From contig DXMW01000018.1 of the NCBI GenBank assembly GCA_019414045.1, positions 17,726 to 81,725 of the forward strand: a stretch of DNA of 64,000 nucleotides, in the 5' to 3' direction. Of this stretch, positions 44,708 to 54,134 are shown in pieces. The first letter of the stretch is position 1. Every line of letters begins with the position of its first letter. A model generated the notes under the pieces. The model saw only the letters and a program-made list of their open reading frames with translations, did not search any database and was not told the DNA's origin. Source of the DNA: Collinsella sp. (lineage in GTDB: Bacteria > Actinomycetota > Coriobacteriia > Coriobacteriales > Coriobacteriaceae). Made by a program: the position numbers and the translations under genes.

Positions 44708-47176
44708 ATGGAATCGTTGTACCGAAAGTATCGCCCGCTCACCTTTGACTCCGTGGTGGGCCAGCAGCATATCGTCTCGACGCTCGAGCACGCCATCACC
44801 GAGGGGCGCCTGTCCCACGCCTACCTGTTCTGCGGACCGCGCGGCACGGGCAAGACCACCATGGCGCGCATTCTGGCCAAGGCGCTGCTGTGCCGCAATG
44901 CCGAGGCGGCGCGCGCCGAGGGTGCAAGCGGCTGCATGCCCGACGGTACTTGCGAGGAGTGCGAGCTCATTGCCGAGGGTAACCACCCCGATGTCTACGA
45001 GCTCGATGCCGCCTCCCGCACGGGCGTGGACAATGTGCGCGAGGAAATCATCAACTCCGTCAACTTTGCCCCGGTGCGCGGCAAGTACAAGATCTATATC
45101 ATCGACGAGGTCCACATGCTCACGACGGCGGCGTTCAACGCGCTGCTCAAGACGCTCGAGGAGCCGCCGGCACACGTGATCTTTGTGCTGTGCACCACCG
45201 ACCCGCAAAAGATTCTGGAGACCATCCTCTCGCGCTGCCAGCGTTTCGATTTCCATCGCATCGGCAACGAGGATATCGAGCGTCGCCTGGCATACGTGTG
45301 CGAGCAGGAGGGATTCGATTACGACGACGAGGCGCTGGCCATCGTGGCGCGCCATGCAAAGGGCGGCATGCGCGACGCGTTGTCCACGCTGGAACAGCTG
45401 AGCGTTTTTGGCAACGGCGCTGTGCATGCGGACGATGCCCGCTCGCTTTTGGGCGAGGTTTCGGACCAGATTCTGGGCGAGTTTTCCCGCGCCATTGCCG
45501 ATCGTGATGTTGCCGAGCTCTATGGACTGATCCGTGCGCAGGTCGAGGAAGGAAACGACCTGCTGGAGCTGACGCGCGACCTGGTAGCGCATGTGCGTGA
45601 CGTGTACGTTGCCTGCGTTGCCGGTGCCCGTGCCGAGCTGTTTGAGGGCGGCTCCGAGCAGGCCGAGGCGCTTGCTGCCGAGGCCGCTGCCTTTGGCGAG
45701 CATCCTGCCGACCGCCTGGCCCGCGTGCTGACGGTGCTCGATGATGCCGCACTGGAGATGAGGGGCGCGAGCGACGTGCGCCTGGTGCTCGAGATCGCCT
45801 GCACGCGTCTGGCACGTCCCGAGGCCGATTTGACGATTGAAGCTTTGGCTGAGCGCGTAGCTCGCTTGGAGGCCATGGTTGCCAACGCCGCCGTTCCGGC
45901 GAGCGTGGCTGCTGCCGGCGCTGCGCCTGCAGCTGTTACGGCTGCGCCCGTGGCGTCACAACAGCCGACGCTGATCTCGGGTGCCCGAGCTGCCACCCCT
46001 GCCCCGTCCACTGCCCCCGCCGCTGCGCCCGCGCAACAGGGCGGCATGCCTTGGGACCGCGGTGTCGCCGCTCCGGCGGCCCAGCCTGCGCCTCGTCCTG
46101 CGTCCGTGGCGACTCCCAAGCCTGTGGCGCCCGCGCCCCAGGCTGCCCCGGCTACGGCTCCCGCGCCTGCCGCCGCTCCGGCACCCAAGCCCCAACTCAA
46201 CAATGCCGCCCAGGTTGCTGCCGCCGGCGCCGCCGAGACCCCCGCGGTCGAGGATGCCGGTGAGCTCCAGCGCAAATGGGCCGAGGTCGTCGAGCGCGTC
46301 AAGGCCCAGCAGGCCTCCTACGCGGGGCTTTTGCTTAACGCCCGCGCTACGGCCGACGATGGCTCCAAGCTCACGGTCTCGTTCCCCGCGGGTTCGACCT
46401 TTGCCATCAAGATGCTCGGTCGCGCCGATACGCAGTCGGTGGTCTTGCCGACAATCAGCGCGGTCTTCGGTCGTCGCACCGTCGACTATGTCCTGGATGG
46501 GGGTGGCACGCCGGCTCCTCAACATGAGGAGCATTCTCCATCTGCACGGGCTGCGGCATCTGCGGACCCGCAACCCGTGTCCTCGGCGGCCCCTGCATCC
46601 TCGAGCGCCAACGCGACGCAGCCAAAAACAGCACCGATAGCGGCACCGACCCCGTCGGCGCCTAAGCCCGTCGCGGCCAAATCGGCTGCTCCGGCACCGG
46701 CACCCAAGCCCGCCGCCGCGCCTGCGCCCAAGTCATCCGACCTGGGCAAAGCCCCCTGGCTGCGCTCCGACAACCCCGCTGGCGCTCCTGCCACGGGCAA
46801 GCTCCCGACCGAGCCCGCGCCCCGAGCGCCCGAGCGCGCGTCCGCTCCCAAGGCTCAGCCGTCTGCGCAGTCTGCACCGTGGGAATCCGAGCAGGTGCCC
46901 TACGATGACGCCATGGTCGGCGGCTTTGCAGGCGATGTGAGCGGGGACGATCTGCCTCCGTTCGACGTGCCGGGTGCGACGCCCGCGCCCAAGCCCGCTG
47001 CAACTGCCCCCAAAGAGGAGGACGCTCCTGCAGCTCCCTGGGAGTCCAACCCCGGCACGGGCAGTCCCTTCGGCCATCAGGGCGCAGCCCCATGCATCCC
47101 GCAGACCGAGGACGAGGCCAAAGCCCTCATCCGCAGCGTCTTCGGCCAGTCCACCATCTTCAAACCGGTGGAGTAG
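44708..47176 (+). CDS. dnaX: DNA polymerase III subunits gamma/tau
   Basis: An 822-aa clamp-loader ATPase. The AAA+ module (1-230) begins YRKYRPLTFDSVVGQQHI with Walker A CGPRGTGKTT (about 42), zinc cysteines (CRNAE..GCMPDGTCEEC), DEVHML and sensor SRCQRFDF. The collar domain (to about 365) follows, then Pro/Ala-rich linkers (about 420-500 and 620-790) around a tau-like domain (about 510-600), ending with the short conserved FGQSTIFKPVE. No slippery A-run frameshift site is evident. It loads the sliding clamp and couples polymerase to helicase. The start (MESLYRKY) matches family; a longer upstream frame is rejected. Confidence 0.96.
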   Translation: MESLYRKYRPLTFDSVVGQQHIVSTLEHAITEGRLSHAYLFCGPRGTGKTTMARILAKALLCRNAEAARAEGASGCMPDGTCEECELIAEGNHPDVYELDAASRTGVDNVREEIINSVNFAPVRGKYKIYIIDEVHMLTTAAFNALLKTLEEPPAHVIFVLCTTDPQKILETILSRCQRFDFHRIGNEDIERRLAYVCEQEGFDYDDEALAIVARHAKGGMRDALSTLEQLSVFGNGAVHADDARSLLGEVSDQILGEFSRAIADRDVAELYGLIRAQVEEGNDLLELTRDLVAHVRDVYVACVAGARAELFEGGSEQAEALAAEAAAFGEHPADRLARVLTVLDDAALEMRGASDVRLVLEIACTRLARPEADLTIEALAERVARLEAMVANAAVPASVAAAGAAPAAVTAAPVASQQPTLISGARAATPAPSTAPAAAPAQQGGMPWDRGVAAPAAQPAPRPASVATPKPVAPAPQAAPATAPAPAAAPAPKPQLNNAAQVAAAGAAETPAVEDAGELQRKWAEVVERVKAQQASYAGLLLNARATADDGSKLTVSFPAGSTFAIKMLGRADTQSVVLPTISAVFGRRTVDYVLDGGGTPAPQHEEHSPSARAAASADPQPVSSAAPASSSANATQPKTAPIAAPTPSAPKPVAAKSAAPAPAPKPAAAPAPKSSDLGKAPWLRSDNPAGAPATGKLPTEPAPRAPERASAPKAQPSAQSAPWESEQVPYDDAMVGGFAGDVSGDDLPPFDVPGATPAPKPAATAPKEEDAPAAPWESNPGTGSPFGHQGAAPCIPQTEDEAKALIRSVFGQSTIFKPVE

Positions 47177-47230
47177 CTGTACGGGCGGGTATACTGCTCA
47201 GGAAGAGACTTCTTTGAACGGAGCGAGCTT

Positions 47231-47491
47231 ATGATGTGGGAATATGTCCGCCTCGAGGACGATACGCAAGTTTCGTATTCCGAAGTCCGTGAGGACAACA
47301 CGGTGAAGGTCGTTGTGGAGCGCCCGCGCGATTGGGGTTTTGACGCGGCGGAGTGTATCTTGCCGGCATTCAATTGGGTGTCACATGAGGGCTTTAGCGA
47401 AGCGGACCTCAAAGAACTCGATGATTTCGTGCGTAACAATGCCCCGCTCATCCTGCGTTTTGCCTACGAAGGCGGACGAGTCTATGCCTAG
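47231..47491 (+). CDS. Small conserved-looking protein, unknown function
   Basis: An 86-aa acidic protein (MMWEYVRLEDDTQVSYSEVR start; C terminus LILRFAYEGGRVYA). It has no membrane segment and no known motif; the alternation of charged and aromatic residues suggests a small folded domain. GGAG lies 8 bases before the ATG (a second ATG follows directly). It comes 55 bp after dnaX and convergent with the next gene. Confidence 0.6.
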   Translation: MMWEYVRLEDDTQVSYSEVREDNTVKVVVERPRDWGFDAAECILPAFNWVSHEGFSEADLKELDDFVRNNAPLILRFAYEGGRVYA

Positions 47492-47513
47492 TCTCTTCCG
47501 ACTCGGCCATATA

Positions 47514-47981
47514 TCACTTTCTTTTGTCCGGGCGCATCTGTATTTCGGACATGTGTAGTGTGGTGCCGCGTATATCGCATTCGAGCAGACAAGCGCGTGA
47601 CGGTCGGCCTAGGGTGCTGAGGTCGACACGATACGTCGCGCGGCTGTCCGTGTACTCGACTTGCTCGGCGTTGACGGTTGCTCCGATTGTAAATAAAGAG
47701 CCCAGTTCGGCATCGACAATCTTGGAGTCCTTTATCTTGACCTTGAACTCTTGGTAGAGGGACGGGCTGTTGTAGTAAATGGTTCGAGTTCCGTCGGTGC
47801 ACTCATCGGTCGCTTCCCATTTGACGACGGGCTGGTCCGAGCTGGCTATCAGCAGCTCTGCTCCAAAGGCTATAGCATGGGTGATGACAACCAATAATGC
47901 CCAGCCGACAAAGAGATAGAGAACCACATATGCAACGGGGTGTTTTGAGCGGATGTTTTGGAGCGCGTCGGGGGCATTCAT
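47514..47981 (-). CDS. Single-pass membrane protein, unknown function
   Basis: A 155-aa protein with one helix (about residues 17-42, YVVLYLFVGWALLVVITHAI) and an extracytoplasmic beta-rich domain with cysteines (DECTDG, RACLLECD). GGAGGTG 4-5 bases before the ATG supports the start. It interrupts the frequently adjacent dnaX and ybaB-recR group on the opposite strand. Not recognised. Confidence 0.65.
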   Translation of the reverse strand: MNAPDALQNIRSKHPVAYVVLYLFVGWALLVVITHAIAFGAELLIASSDQPVVKWEATDECTDGTRTIYYNSPSLYQEFKVKIKDSKIVDAELGSLFTIGATVNAEQVEYTDSRATYRVDLSTLGRPSRACLLECDIRGTTLHMSEIQMRPDKRK

Positions 47982-48320
47982 GGGGCACCTCCAAATTGCT
48001 ATCTATGACAATTAAATTATACCCTGCCGCCATGTGCTTCGCCTCGAGCAGCGGTTTGGCATTTAGCTATTTAGTGGCACACATGAAATGCCGGATTCGG
48101 CTCTACTAGATTGAGTATGCGATATTATGCAACCTTGCATAATTCGGCCTTGCATAATCTTTGCGCGTGGTTTGTATTGGAGGACATGTATATCGACTGA
48201 GGTAGCGTGTCCGCCCCGCTTGCTTGCCCCGCGCCGTGGTACGATTTTTGAGTTTGAAAGTCCCGTCGCGCTCCGGCTGCCCTTGCAGCTTGTCGCGCGG
48301 CCGCACGTAAAGGAGCCATC
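47982..48320. other. Intergenic region before ybaB
   Basis: About 340 bp without a supported gene. It contains the ATTATGCAA palindrome (48124-48158) and a TACGAT box near 48240 that may be the -10 of the ybaB-recR promoter. Confidence 0.6.
48124..48158. promoter_or_regulatory. Operator-like palindrome ATTATGCAA-CC-TTGCATAAT plus a third half-site
   Basis: A perfect 9-bp inverted repeat with 2-bp spacer (48124-48143) is followed after 6 bp by a further TTGCATAAT (48150-48158), a direct repeat 15 bp from the previous one. The spacing is close to 1.5 helical turns, as for a dimeric repressor with an auxiliary site. It is about 165 bp upstream of ybaB and 140 bp from the divergent membrane-protein start. 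Confidence 0.6.
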
Positions 48321-48641
48321 ATGGCCGGTATGAACATGCAGCAAATGATGAAGCAGGCTCGCAAGATGCAGGAGCAGCTTGCCGCCGCGCAGGAAAACCT
48401 TAAGTCCCAGACCGTCGACGCCTCTGCCGGCGGCGGCATGGTCAAGGTGACCGTTAACGGCGAGATGGAGCTCGTCAACCTCACCATCGACCCCGATGCC
48501 CTCGATCCCGAGGACGTCGATATGCTGCAGGACATGATCATGGCTGCCGTCAACGAGGCCGTTCGCGGCGTCAACGAGCTCGCCAACAAGCAGATGGGCG
48601 CCATCACTGGCGGCCTCAACATCCCGGGCATGCCGTTCTAA
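48321..48641 (+). CDS. ybaB: YbaB/EbfC nucleoid-associated protein
   Basis: A 106-aa DNA-binding dimer with the family N-terminal Met/Gln-rich helix (MNMQQMMKQARKMQEQL), the central GGGMVKVTVNGEMELVNLTI strand pair and a C-terminal helix. It binds DNA non-specifically and is nearly always upstream of recR. AAAGGAG precedes the ATG, and recR begins 14 bp after the stop. Confidence 0.95.
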   Translation: MAGMNMQQMMKQARKMQEQLAAAQENLKSQTVDASAGGGMVKVTVNGEMELVNLTIDPDALDPEDVDMLQDMIMAAVNEAVRGVNELANKQMGAITGGLNIPGMPF

Positions 48642-48654
48642 GACGCGCATATAT

Positions 48655-49251
48655 ATGAGTGCCAACCATAGCCTGCAAAAACTGCTCGATGAGCTGGGCC
48701 GCCTGCCGGGCATTGGCCCCAAGTCGGCTCAGCGCATCGCCTATTACCTGCTCGAGGCCGATGCCGAGGAAGCGCGTCGCCTGGCCGAGGCCATCCTGGA
48801 GGTTAAGCAGGAGGTTCACTTTTGCAGCCGCTGTTTTAACTACGCCACGGCCGACGAGTGCTCCATCTGCCAGGATTCGATGCGCGATACCACTCGCATT
48901 TGCGTGGTGGGCGAGCCGCGCGATGTCCAGGCGATTGAGCGCACGGGCAGCTACCATGGTCTCTACCACGTATTGGGCGGCGTGATCAGTCCCATGGACA
49001 AGATTGGCCCCGAGCAGCTGCACATTCGTGAGCTGTTGGCGCGCTTGGGGCACGAGGATATCACCGAGGTCATTATCGCCACCAACCCCAATATCGAGGG
49101 CGAGACCACGGCGAGCTACCTGGCGCGTACCATTAAGCCGCTGGGCGTTGAGGTGTCGCGTCTGGCGAGCGGCCTTCCCGTGGGCGGCGACCTGGAGTAT
49201 GCCGACGAGCTTACGCTTGGGCGCGCCATCGAGGCCCGTCGCACGATTTAG
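48655..49251 (+). CDS. recR: Recombination mediator RecR
   Basis: A 198-aa protein, normal length: N-terminal helix-hairpin-helix (LGRLPGIGPKSAQRIAYYLL), a C4 zinc finger (FCSRCFNYATADECSIC, about 57-73), the Toprim domain (ICVVGEPRDV..HVLGGVISP) and a C-terminal Walker-like tail (ASGLPVGGDLEYADELTLGR). With RecF/RecO it loads RecA at gaps. It shares an operon with ybaB. Confidence 0.96.
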   Translation: MSANHSLQKLLDELGRLPGIGPKSAQRIAYYLLEADAEEARRLAEAILEVKQEVHFCSRCFNYATADECSICQDSMRDTTRICVVGEPRDVQAIERTGSYHGLYHVLGGVISPMDKIGPEQLHIRELLARLGHEDITEVIIATNPNIEGETTASYLARTIKPLGVEVSRLASGLPVGGDLEYADELTLGRAIEARRTI

Positions 49252-49288
49252 GTGGCGAGCCTGCTCCTGCCGTATGTCTTCATCGCGA

Positions 49289-49317
49289 CGCACGGGGTAG
49301 TCATAATTCCCCGTGCG
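49289..49317 (+). terminator. Hairpin downstream of recR
   Basis: Arms CGCACGGGG/CCCCGTGCG with a 11-nt loop, 37 bp past the recR stop; the following T content is modest, so strength is uncertain. Confidence 0.55.
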
Positions 49318-49495
49318 ACTATAAGTTTGTTGTGCAACAAAGATACTTTGTATCCGCTTATCGCATGGATGCTTCCATTCGCATCCTTAATTTGCTCATT
49401 CGTTGCGCAACCTTTTGGGTTCGCTGATACACTCAAATATGGATTCGAATGAATGCGCCGCTCCCGAGCGGCGTGTTTTTGTTGGAGGAGAACGC

Positions 49496-50401
49496 ATGCG
49501 GCCCGGTGGCACTCAGACAAAGCGCGGCGCCGCGGTGCGCATGCGACGCCGACTGGGCTTGGCGCCTCGGGCGTACGCGCTGCTGTCGTGCTCGCTGGTG
49601 CTGGTCATAGCTGGCGTTTCTGCCTATGGCATGACCGTGCCGTCCATGATACAGGCACATGCCGCACGCGAACCGCGCGTAGGGCATGAGGTCAAAAGTG
49701 ACCTGGGCACCACGACTGGATATGCTTGGGCAAGTGTGGTCGCGCATATTGTGTTTGGCACTGACGACGCGGACGGCACCGAGGCCCCGGACAACGAAGT
49801 CACGCTTGCCAATGGCAAAACCATCGTGCTCACCAACACCAAGATCATCGATCGGTTGTCCAACAATAGCGTGGCGGCAACGGTGAATAAGGTCGAGCAG
49901 CAGAAGGAGCAGGACGCCCAGCAGTCCGGAAAGCCCGGTAGCTCGGATACTTCTGGCTCCGGCTCGGATTCGTCGAGTTCGGGCGGCGGCTCTGGGTCGG
50001 GTTCCTCTGCCGGAGGGTCTGGAAACGGCGGCTCGACGGGCGGCAACACTGACAACGATGCAAACTCCGGTGGCCTTTCCGCTGCTGAGGAAGAGAGCAT
50101 TCACAGTTGGCTTGTGACCAAGTACAACATGCTCGACGGCTATGTTTCTCGCGCCAATGACGTGGTTTCGACCTATAACTCTACGGGAGATCCCAGGCCG
50201 TGCGACAGCCTGGTCGGGGAGATGTTTGTTATTCGAGCCGAGTTCGGTCGTCAGACATTCTCGCCCCGGTCAAAGTGGTATCAGCAGTATGCCAATCTGT
50301 GGGGCTGTTACACCAACCTATGTCAATGGGTCGGCCATTACGGCGATGATGACGTCGCGCTCGGTAACTTCAACAATAACGTGGCGGCGCTTGCCCTATG
50401 A
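49496..50401 (+). CDS. Membrane-anchored Ser/Gly-rich protein of a kinase/FHA operon
   Basis: A 301-aa protein: basic N terminus (KRGAAVRMRRRLG), one helix (about 28-50), an extracytoplasmic region, a Ser/Gly-rich linker (about 140-195) and a C-terminal domain of about 105 aa with several Cys/Trp (LWGCYTNLCQW). GGAGGAG precedes the ATG. Its stop overlaps the next start (ATGA), linking it to the kinase-like gene. It may be a surface sensor or a kinase substrate; this is inferred from context only. Confidence 0.7.
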   Translation: MRPGGTQTKRGAAVRMRRRLGLAPRAYALLSCSLVLVIAGVSAYGMTVPSMIQAHAAREPRVGHEVKSDLGTTTGYAWASVVAHIVFGTDDADGTEAPDNEVTLANGKTIVLTNTKIIDRLSNNSVAATVNKVEQQKEQDAQQSGKPGSSDTSGSGSDSSSSGGGSGSGSSAGGSGNGGSTGGNTDNDANSGGLSAAEEESIHSWLVTKYNMLDGYVSRANDVVSTYNSTGDPRPCDSLVGEMFVIRAEFGRQTFSPRSKWYQQYANLWGCYTNLCQWVGHYGDDDVALGNFNNNVAALAL

Positions 50402-52242
50402 TGACCGATCTTGCATTCACCACACCACAATCGCTCGGTCGCGATCCCATGGTCGGCCTGCGCCTGGCGCGTGTCGACGGGTTTGAGCCGGCCATTGCGC
50501 TCGGTCAGGACGAACTGCCTGCCTATCTGCGTCGTTTTACGATGCTGTTTGCCGACGATGCCACCATGCGTCGTGGCGGCATCGGCCGCGTGACGCGTGC
50601 CGTCAACGCCCAAGGCGAGGCCGTGGCGCTCAAGCAGCTCATCTTGCCGACGCGCGATGAGTTTGACGACGATGCAACTCACGAGGCACTGGTCGCCAAG
50701 TTCAAGGCGGCGTTTCGCGAGGAATATGAATGCCATCGCGCCCTTTCGGGTCTTAAGGGCTTTCCCCGCCTCTATGGCTGGGGCGAGGTCGACGGTGTGC
50801 CTGCAATTGTCATGGAATGGGTCGAGGGCGAGACGCTTGCCCGCTTGCGTTCGCGACTCGCCGTGGACGATGCCGGACGCCTGTCGCCGCTTGTGGCGGC
50901 GCGTCTGGGTCGCGACCTGTTCGATCTGCTCTGCCGTATGAGCCTGGTGGGTGAGGGCTTTGTCCATCGCGATATCTCGCCCGCTAATATTATGGTGCGT
51001 ACGGCGCGTCTACCGCTTGACCGGCAGCTTGCCGAGGGCACCTTTGACCTGTGCCTGATCGACTTTGGCTCGTCGCTGGCGCTTGAGCCTGCGCCGGCCG
51101 TGGCCGGTACCGGCGGCAAGGCGTCGTTTACGGAGCGTTATGCCACGCTGCGTCGCGCGACGGTTGCCTATGCCCCGCCCGAGATGCTCACCGACGATAT
51201 TCCCGACCTGCGCGCTTTGCGTATGTCGCCGGCGATTGACGTCTATGCCGCGGCAAGCACGGTTTACGAGCTCATTGCCGGCATCGCGCCATACGAAGCC
51301 GCGCCGAGCACTTCGGGCACCTCGGGTTCGCGCAAAAAGACGCGCGACATCGCGAGCCCCTACCGTCTCAAGATGGACACGCGGCCCGACTATCCCATTG
51401 GTGCCCATGCGCCCGGTTGCGATTTGACGCAGCTGCTTCATCGCGAGCCCGATGTGGCGCTCGCCGCGGCCGAGCAGGCCCAGCAGCTGGGGCTTGAGCC
51501 GGATTCCGAGGAGCTACGCGATGCGCTGGCGTTTGTCGATGCCCAGCTGTTCAACGTGGTGATGGCCTGTCTGTCCAGCCATCAAAAAGATCGTCCCGAG
51601 CCGGCGGCGGTCGAGGCGGCGCTCTCGGCGTTTTGTGACCACTATGCGCAAAATGTCGGTCGTTCGCTCCGCGGCGAGCCGCTCACGCCGTGCCCCATGG
51701 ATGCGTCCGGCCGCGCGGTTCGTCGCGCGCTGATGGTCGGCGCGGCGGTCGTCTGTGGCGTGGTTTGGGCTGCGGTCGTGGTTTCGGCCGCGCTGCTGGC
51801 GTCGGGCGCTCGCGTGACGGCGACTTTGGGATCGCTCGTGTGGCCTGGGTCGCTACCGGGTGTTATTGCCGCACTGGCGCTGGCGCTGCCAGGCATGGCC
51901 GGCGTTGTCGCGGGGGCACTTGCGCGCGATCGACGCTCGGGGTTCCTGCAGGGTGTGCTTGCGCTTTCTGCCTGCGAGGTTCCGGTACTGGCTGTGGCTG
52001 CATGTAGCGTATTTTCCCAACGCGCCGTGATGGGCGGCCTTGTTGCCGCTTTGGTTGCAACCTATACGCTTACGTGGTTTTTGCTTGCGATGGGCTTTGC
52101 CTTTGAACTTCCCGTTTCGGCACCGCGACGCACAAAAGCCCAGATGGCGACTCCGCTTGCCGGTGGAGCCGCAGCTGCCCGTACTTTTGGCGGACCTGTC
52201 GAAGTATCGTCCGATTCTATTTCTACGACCAAGGAGGCCTAG
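50398..52242 (+). CDS. Ser/Thr kinase-like membrane protein
   Basis: A 614-aa protein. The kinase-like domain (about 30-330) has the glycine loop RRGGIGRVTRAV, VALKQL (Lys present), catalytic loop HRDISPANIMV where the expected HRDxK lysine is Ser, LIDFGSSLAL and YAPPEML. C-terminal to it lie three or four hydrophobic helices (about 440-590). HRD Asp and DFG Asp remain, so activity is possible but the K-to-S change is notable. It shares an operon with an anchored protein and an FHA reader, so the trio resembles a self-contained phospho-signalling module. Confidence 0.82.
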   Translation: MMTDLAFTTPQSLGRDPMVGLRLARVDGFEPAIALGQDELPAYLRRFTMLFADDATMRRGGIGRVTRAVNAQGEAVALKQLILPTRDEFDDDATHEALVAKFKAAFREEYECHRALSGLKGFPRLYGWGEVDGVPAIVMEWVEGETLARLRSRLAVDDAGRLSPLVAARLGRDLFDLLCRMSLVGEGFVHRDISPANIMVRTARLPLDRQLAEGTFDLCLIDFGSSLALEPAPAVAGTGGKASFTERYATLRRATVAYAPPEMLTDDIPDLRALRMSPAIDVYAAASTVYELIAGIAPYEAAPSTSGTSGSRKKTRDIASPYRLKMDTRPDYPIGAHAPGCDLTQLLHREPDVALAAAEQAQQLGLEPDSEELRDALAFVDAQLFNVVMACLSSHQKDRPEPAAVEAALSAFCDHYAQNVGRSLRGEPLTPCPMDASGRAVRRALMVGAAVVCGVVWAAVVVSAALLASGARVTATLGSLVWPGSLPGVIAALALALPGMAGVVAGALARDRRSGFLQGVLALSACEVPVLAVAACSVFSQRAVMGGLVAALVATYTLTWFLLAMGFAFELPVSAPRRTKAQMATPLAGGAAAARTFGGPVEVSSDSISTTKEA

Positions 52243-52245
52243 GTC

Positions 52246-53184
52246 ATGGCATCTCAAGTTGAGCTCACCCCATGCGGGGCCATGTTTGACATCTTTAAGC
52301 GCGCGGCGCATCTGAGCCATATCGAGCTGTGCGGCTTGGTGCTTTCGTCCCGTCCGCTCGCCGACGGCCGCAGCCCGCAGAGCCGAGCCGCCGATCGCTC
52401 TTGGGTTTCCCGCTTTATCGTTCGCGCGCCGGTCGGCACGCTTCAGCAGCGCTACTTTGCCGAATACGGTACCTCGGCTGCGCGTATTATGTCGCAACTG
52501 GCCCTGCGCCAGCGCAATCCCATGGACTCCACGGCTGTGATCAATATGGTGTGCGGTCCTGCAGGTGAACCGATGGTACGCGCGCTCGAAGAGTGCCATC
52601 AGGACACGAATCTCTATCGCAACGCGCTCGATCGCCTGTCCCAGGCGGCGGAACTCATGCCCGCCGAGCGCGCCGAGGCCGTGCTGGTGCTGTTTGTCGC
52701 CGTCGGTTGTTCGGCGGATGTGCGGTCCTCGGTGAACTATGCCATCGACTACGCGCACGCGACCTGTGGCGGAGGCACCTCCACGCCGCGTTCGCTTGGC
52801 ATGTCGATGACCGCGGGCGAACGCGAACCCGCTCCGGCGCACCCCTTGGGCTTGCTGCGCGTACAAAACAGTTTTGTCGTGAGCGCCCCGCGCTGGATTC
52901 AGCCGAGTGAGCAGGGTGTTGAGATTGGTGCGCTGGCCACTGGTGAGGGCGATATTACCGACGTCGGCGACGATGTCTCGGCCCGCCATGCCCATATCTG
53001 GTGCGATGCTCAAAATATCTGGCACGTCGAGGACTTGTCGTCCACCAACGGAACCGTGGTGGTAAACGGGGCCACGCGCGTCTGCATTCAGGTCGAGCCC
53101 GGCCGTTCCGCCCAACTCAATCCCGGCGACGAGCTCAAGCTCGGCGAATCCACTACCTACGCCATCCTCTTCGGTGCCCTCTAG
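52246..53184 (+). CDS. FHA-domain protein, partner of the kinase-like protein
   Basis: A 312-aa cytosolic protein. The N-terminal region (about 1-190) is helical and unassigned; the C-terminal FHA domain (about 205-312) shows the RHAHIW and LSSTNGTVVVNG motifs that bind phosphothreonine. It starts 3 bp after the kinase-like gene with AAGGAGG. A truncated, diverged copy of its last 120 codons lies at 59485-59855, so the two delimit the intervening accessory island. Confidence 0.9.
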   Translation: MASQVELTPCGAMFDIFKRAAHLSHIELCGLVLSSRPLADGRSPQSRAADRSWVSRFIVRAPVGTLQQRYFAEYGTSAARIMSQLALRQRNPMDSTAVINMVCGPAGEPMVRALEECHQDTNLYRNALDRLSQAAELMPAERAEAVLVLFVAVGCSADVRSSVNYAIDYAHATCGGGTSTPRSLGMSMTAGEREPAPAHPLGLLRVQNSFVVSAPRWIQPSEQGVEIGALATGEGDITDVGDDVSARHAHIWCDAQNIWHVEDLSSTNGTVVVNGATRVCIQVEPGRSAQLNPGDELKLGESTTYAILFGAL

Positions 53185-53216
53185 CCGGCAGATAGGGACG
53201 TTTCTTTTCTGCCGGC
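53184..53216. repeat. REP-like hairpin at the stop of the FHA gene
   Basis: Arms GCCGGCAGA/TCTGCCGGC around TAGGGACGTTTCTTT, then CACTTGGGGACACTCC. The GGGAC-containing loop is like those of the 6527 and 9281 elements. Confidence 0.65.
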
Positions 53217-53287
53217 ACTTGGGGACACTCCTCGGCGCGCCAGAGCCAGTCGCCCGGGGATGGAGGGGCCATTTTGGCCCTTGGCGG

Positions 53288-54134
53288 TCAGTCGGGGCGA
53301 AACTAGAAGATCTTTCCGATTCGCGGCTGTTCATGCTTGTAGAGCATCTAAAACAATAGGATGTTATTCTGGAATATGCCGGGTGCGTGAACTTGCCTGT
53401 CTTAGCCTTAATAAGGTATAGGGGAGTTTGGCTCAGGGGTTCCGTCTTGTTCTTCAGCGCAGTATTGTGGGACAGATTTGCTGAGATTGGCGCCTTACAC
53501 CGCAGAGCGCACGGAAGGCTCTCGATTTGTGTTCTGGCCCCAGAATACAGGGCCTGATACTTACCAACTGTGGCATGGATGTAACATCTGTAGAAATCAA
53601 CCCTTTTGTTGTCGACCTTTGTAAGAAAAACACTGCCATCAACTCTTTGGATGACGAAACTAGGGTGCTTGAGGGGAGCCTTTACTCCCCTCTGAGAGAT
53701 GACTCATGTTTTTCGCTTGTCGTTGTGAATCCTCCGTTACTGCCGATTCCGGATGAGATTCCTTATCCCTTCGTTTGAGATGGAGGACAATCGGGTCTGG
53801 ATAAAACACTTCGTATTCTTAAGGGTGGCGATACGCATTTAGAGAAAAACGGTAAATACTGCTAATAGGGGTGACGACGATGGTGCAGGGGCGACCCGCG
53901 ATGCTCTCATCAATACGTCGGATACTTGGGAAATCAGGTCTAGATGCATGTATGATGATGCTGTGTGGCTATTCAATTAATCCGCGTTCCGAATGGGTGC
54001 AGGGTATAGCTGCGACATCGTATGCTTTTGACCCGGCGCGATACTCAGATATTTCTGAGGCGGTTGACGAAGTTTATACGCACTATGCCGCGCAAGGCGT
54101 TTCGGAAGTTTGCACATCTACGTTACGGGCTTAG
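53288..54134 (+). pseudogene. Decayed class I SAM-dependent methyltransferase gene
   Basis: Fragments in three frames read as one protein. LSDSRLFMLVEHLKQ and VILEYAGCVNLPVLALIRYR come first, then KALDLCSGPRIQGLILTNCG (SAM motif I, unusual CSGPRIQ), DVTSVEINPFVVDLCKKN and VVVNPPLLPIP, the NPP catalytic motif. A TGA stands where GGA is expected after IPYPFV (53777); a later frameshift near 53855 separates the C-terminal part (GKSGLDACMMMLCGYSINPR). At least two stops and one or two frameshifts show it is inactive. The start and true ends are uncertain. The base composition is more AT-rich than the flanks. Confidence 0.7.
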
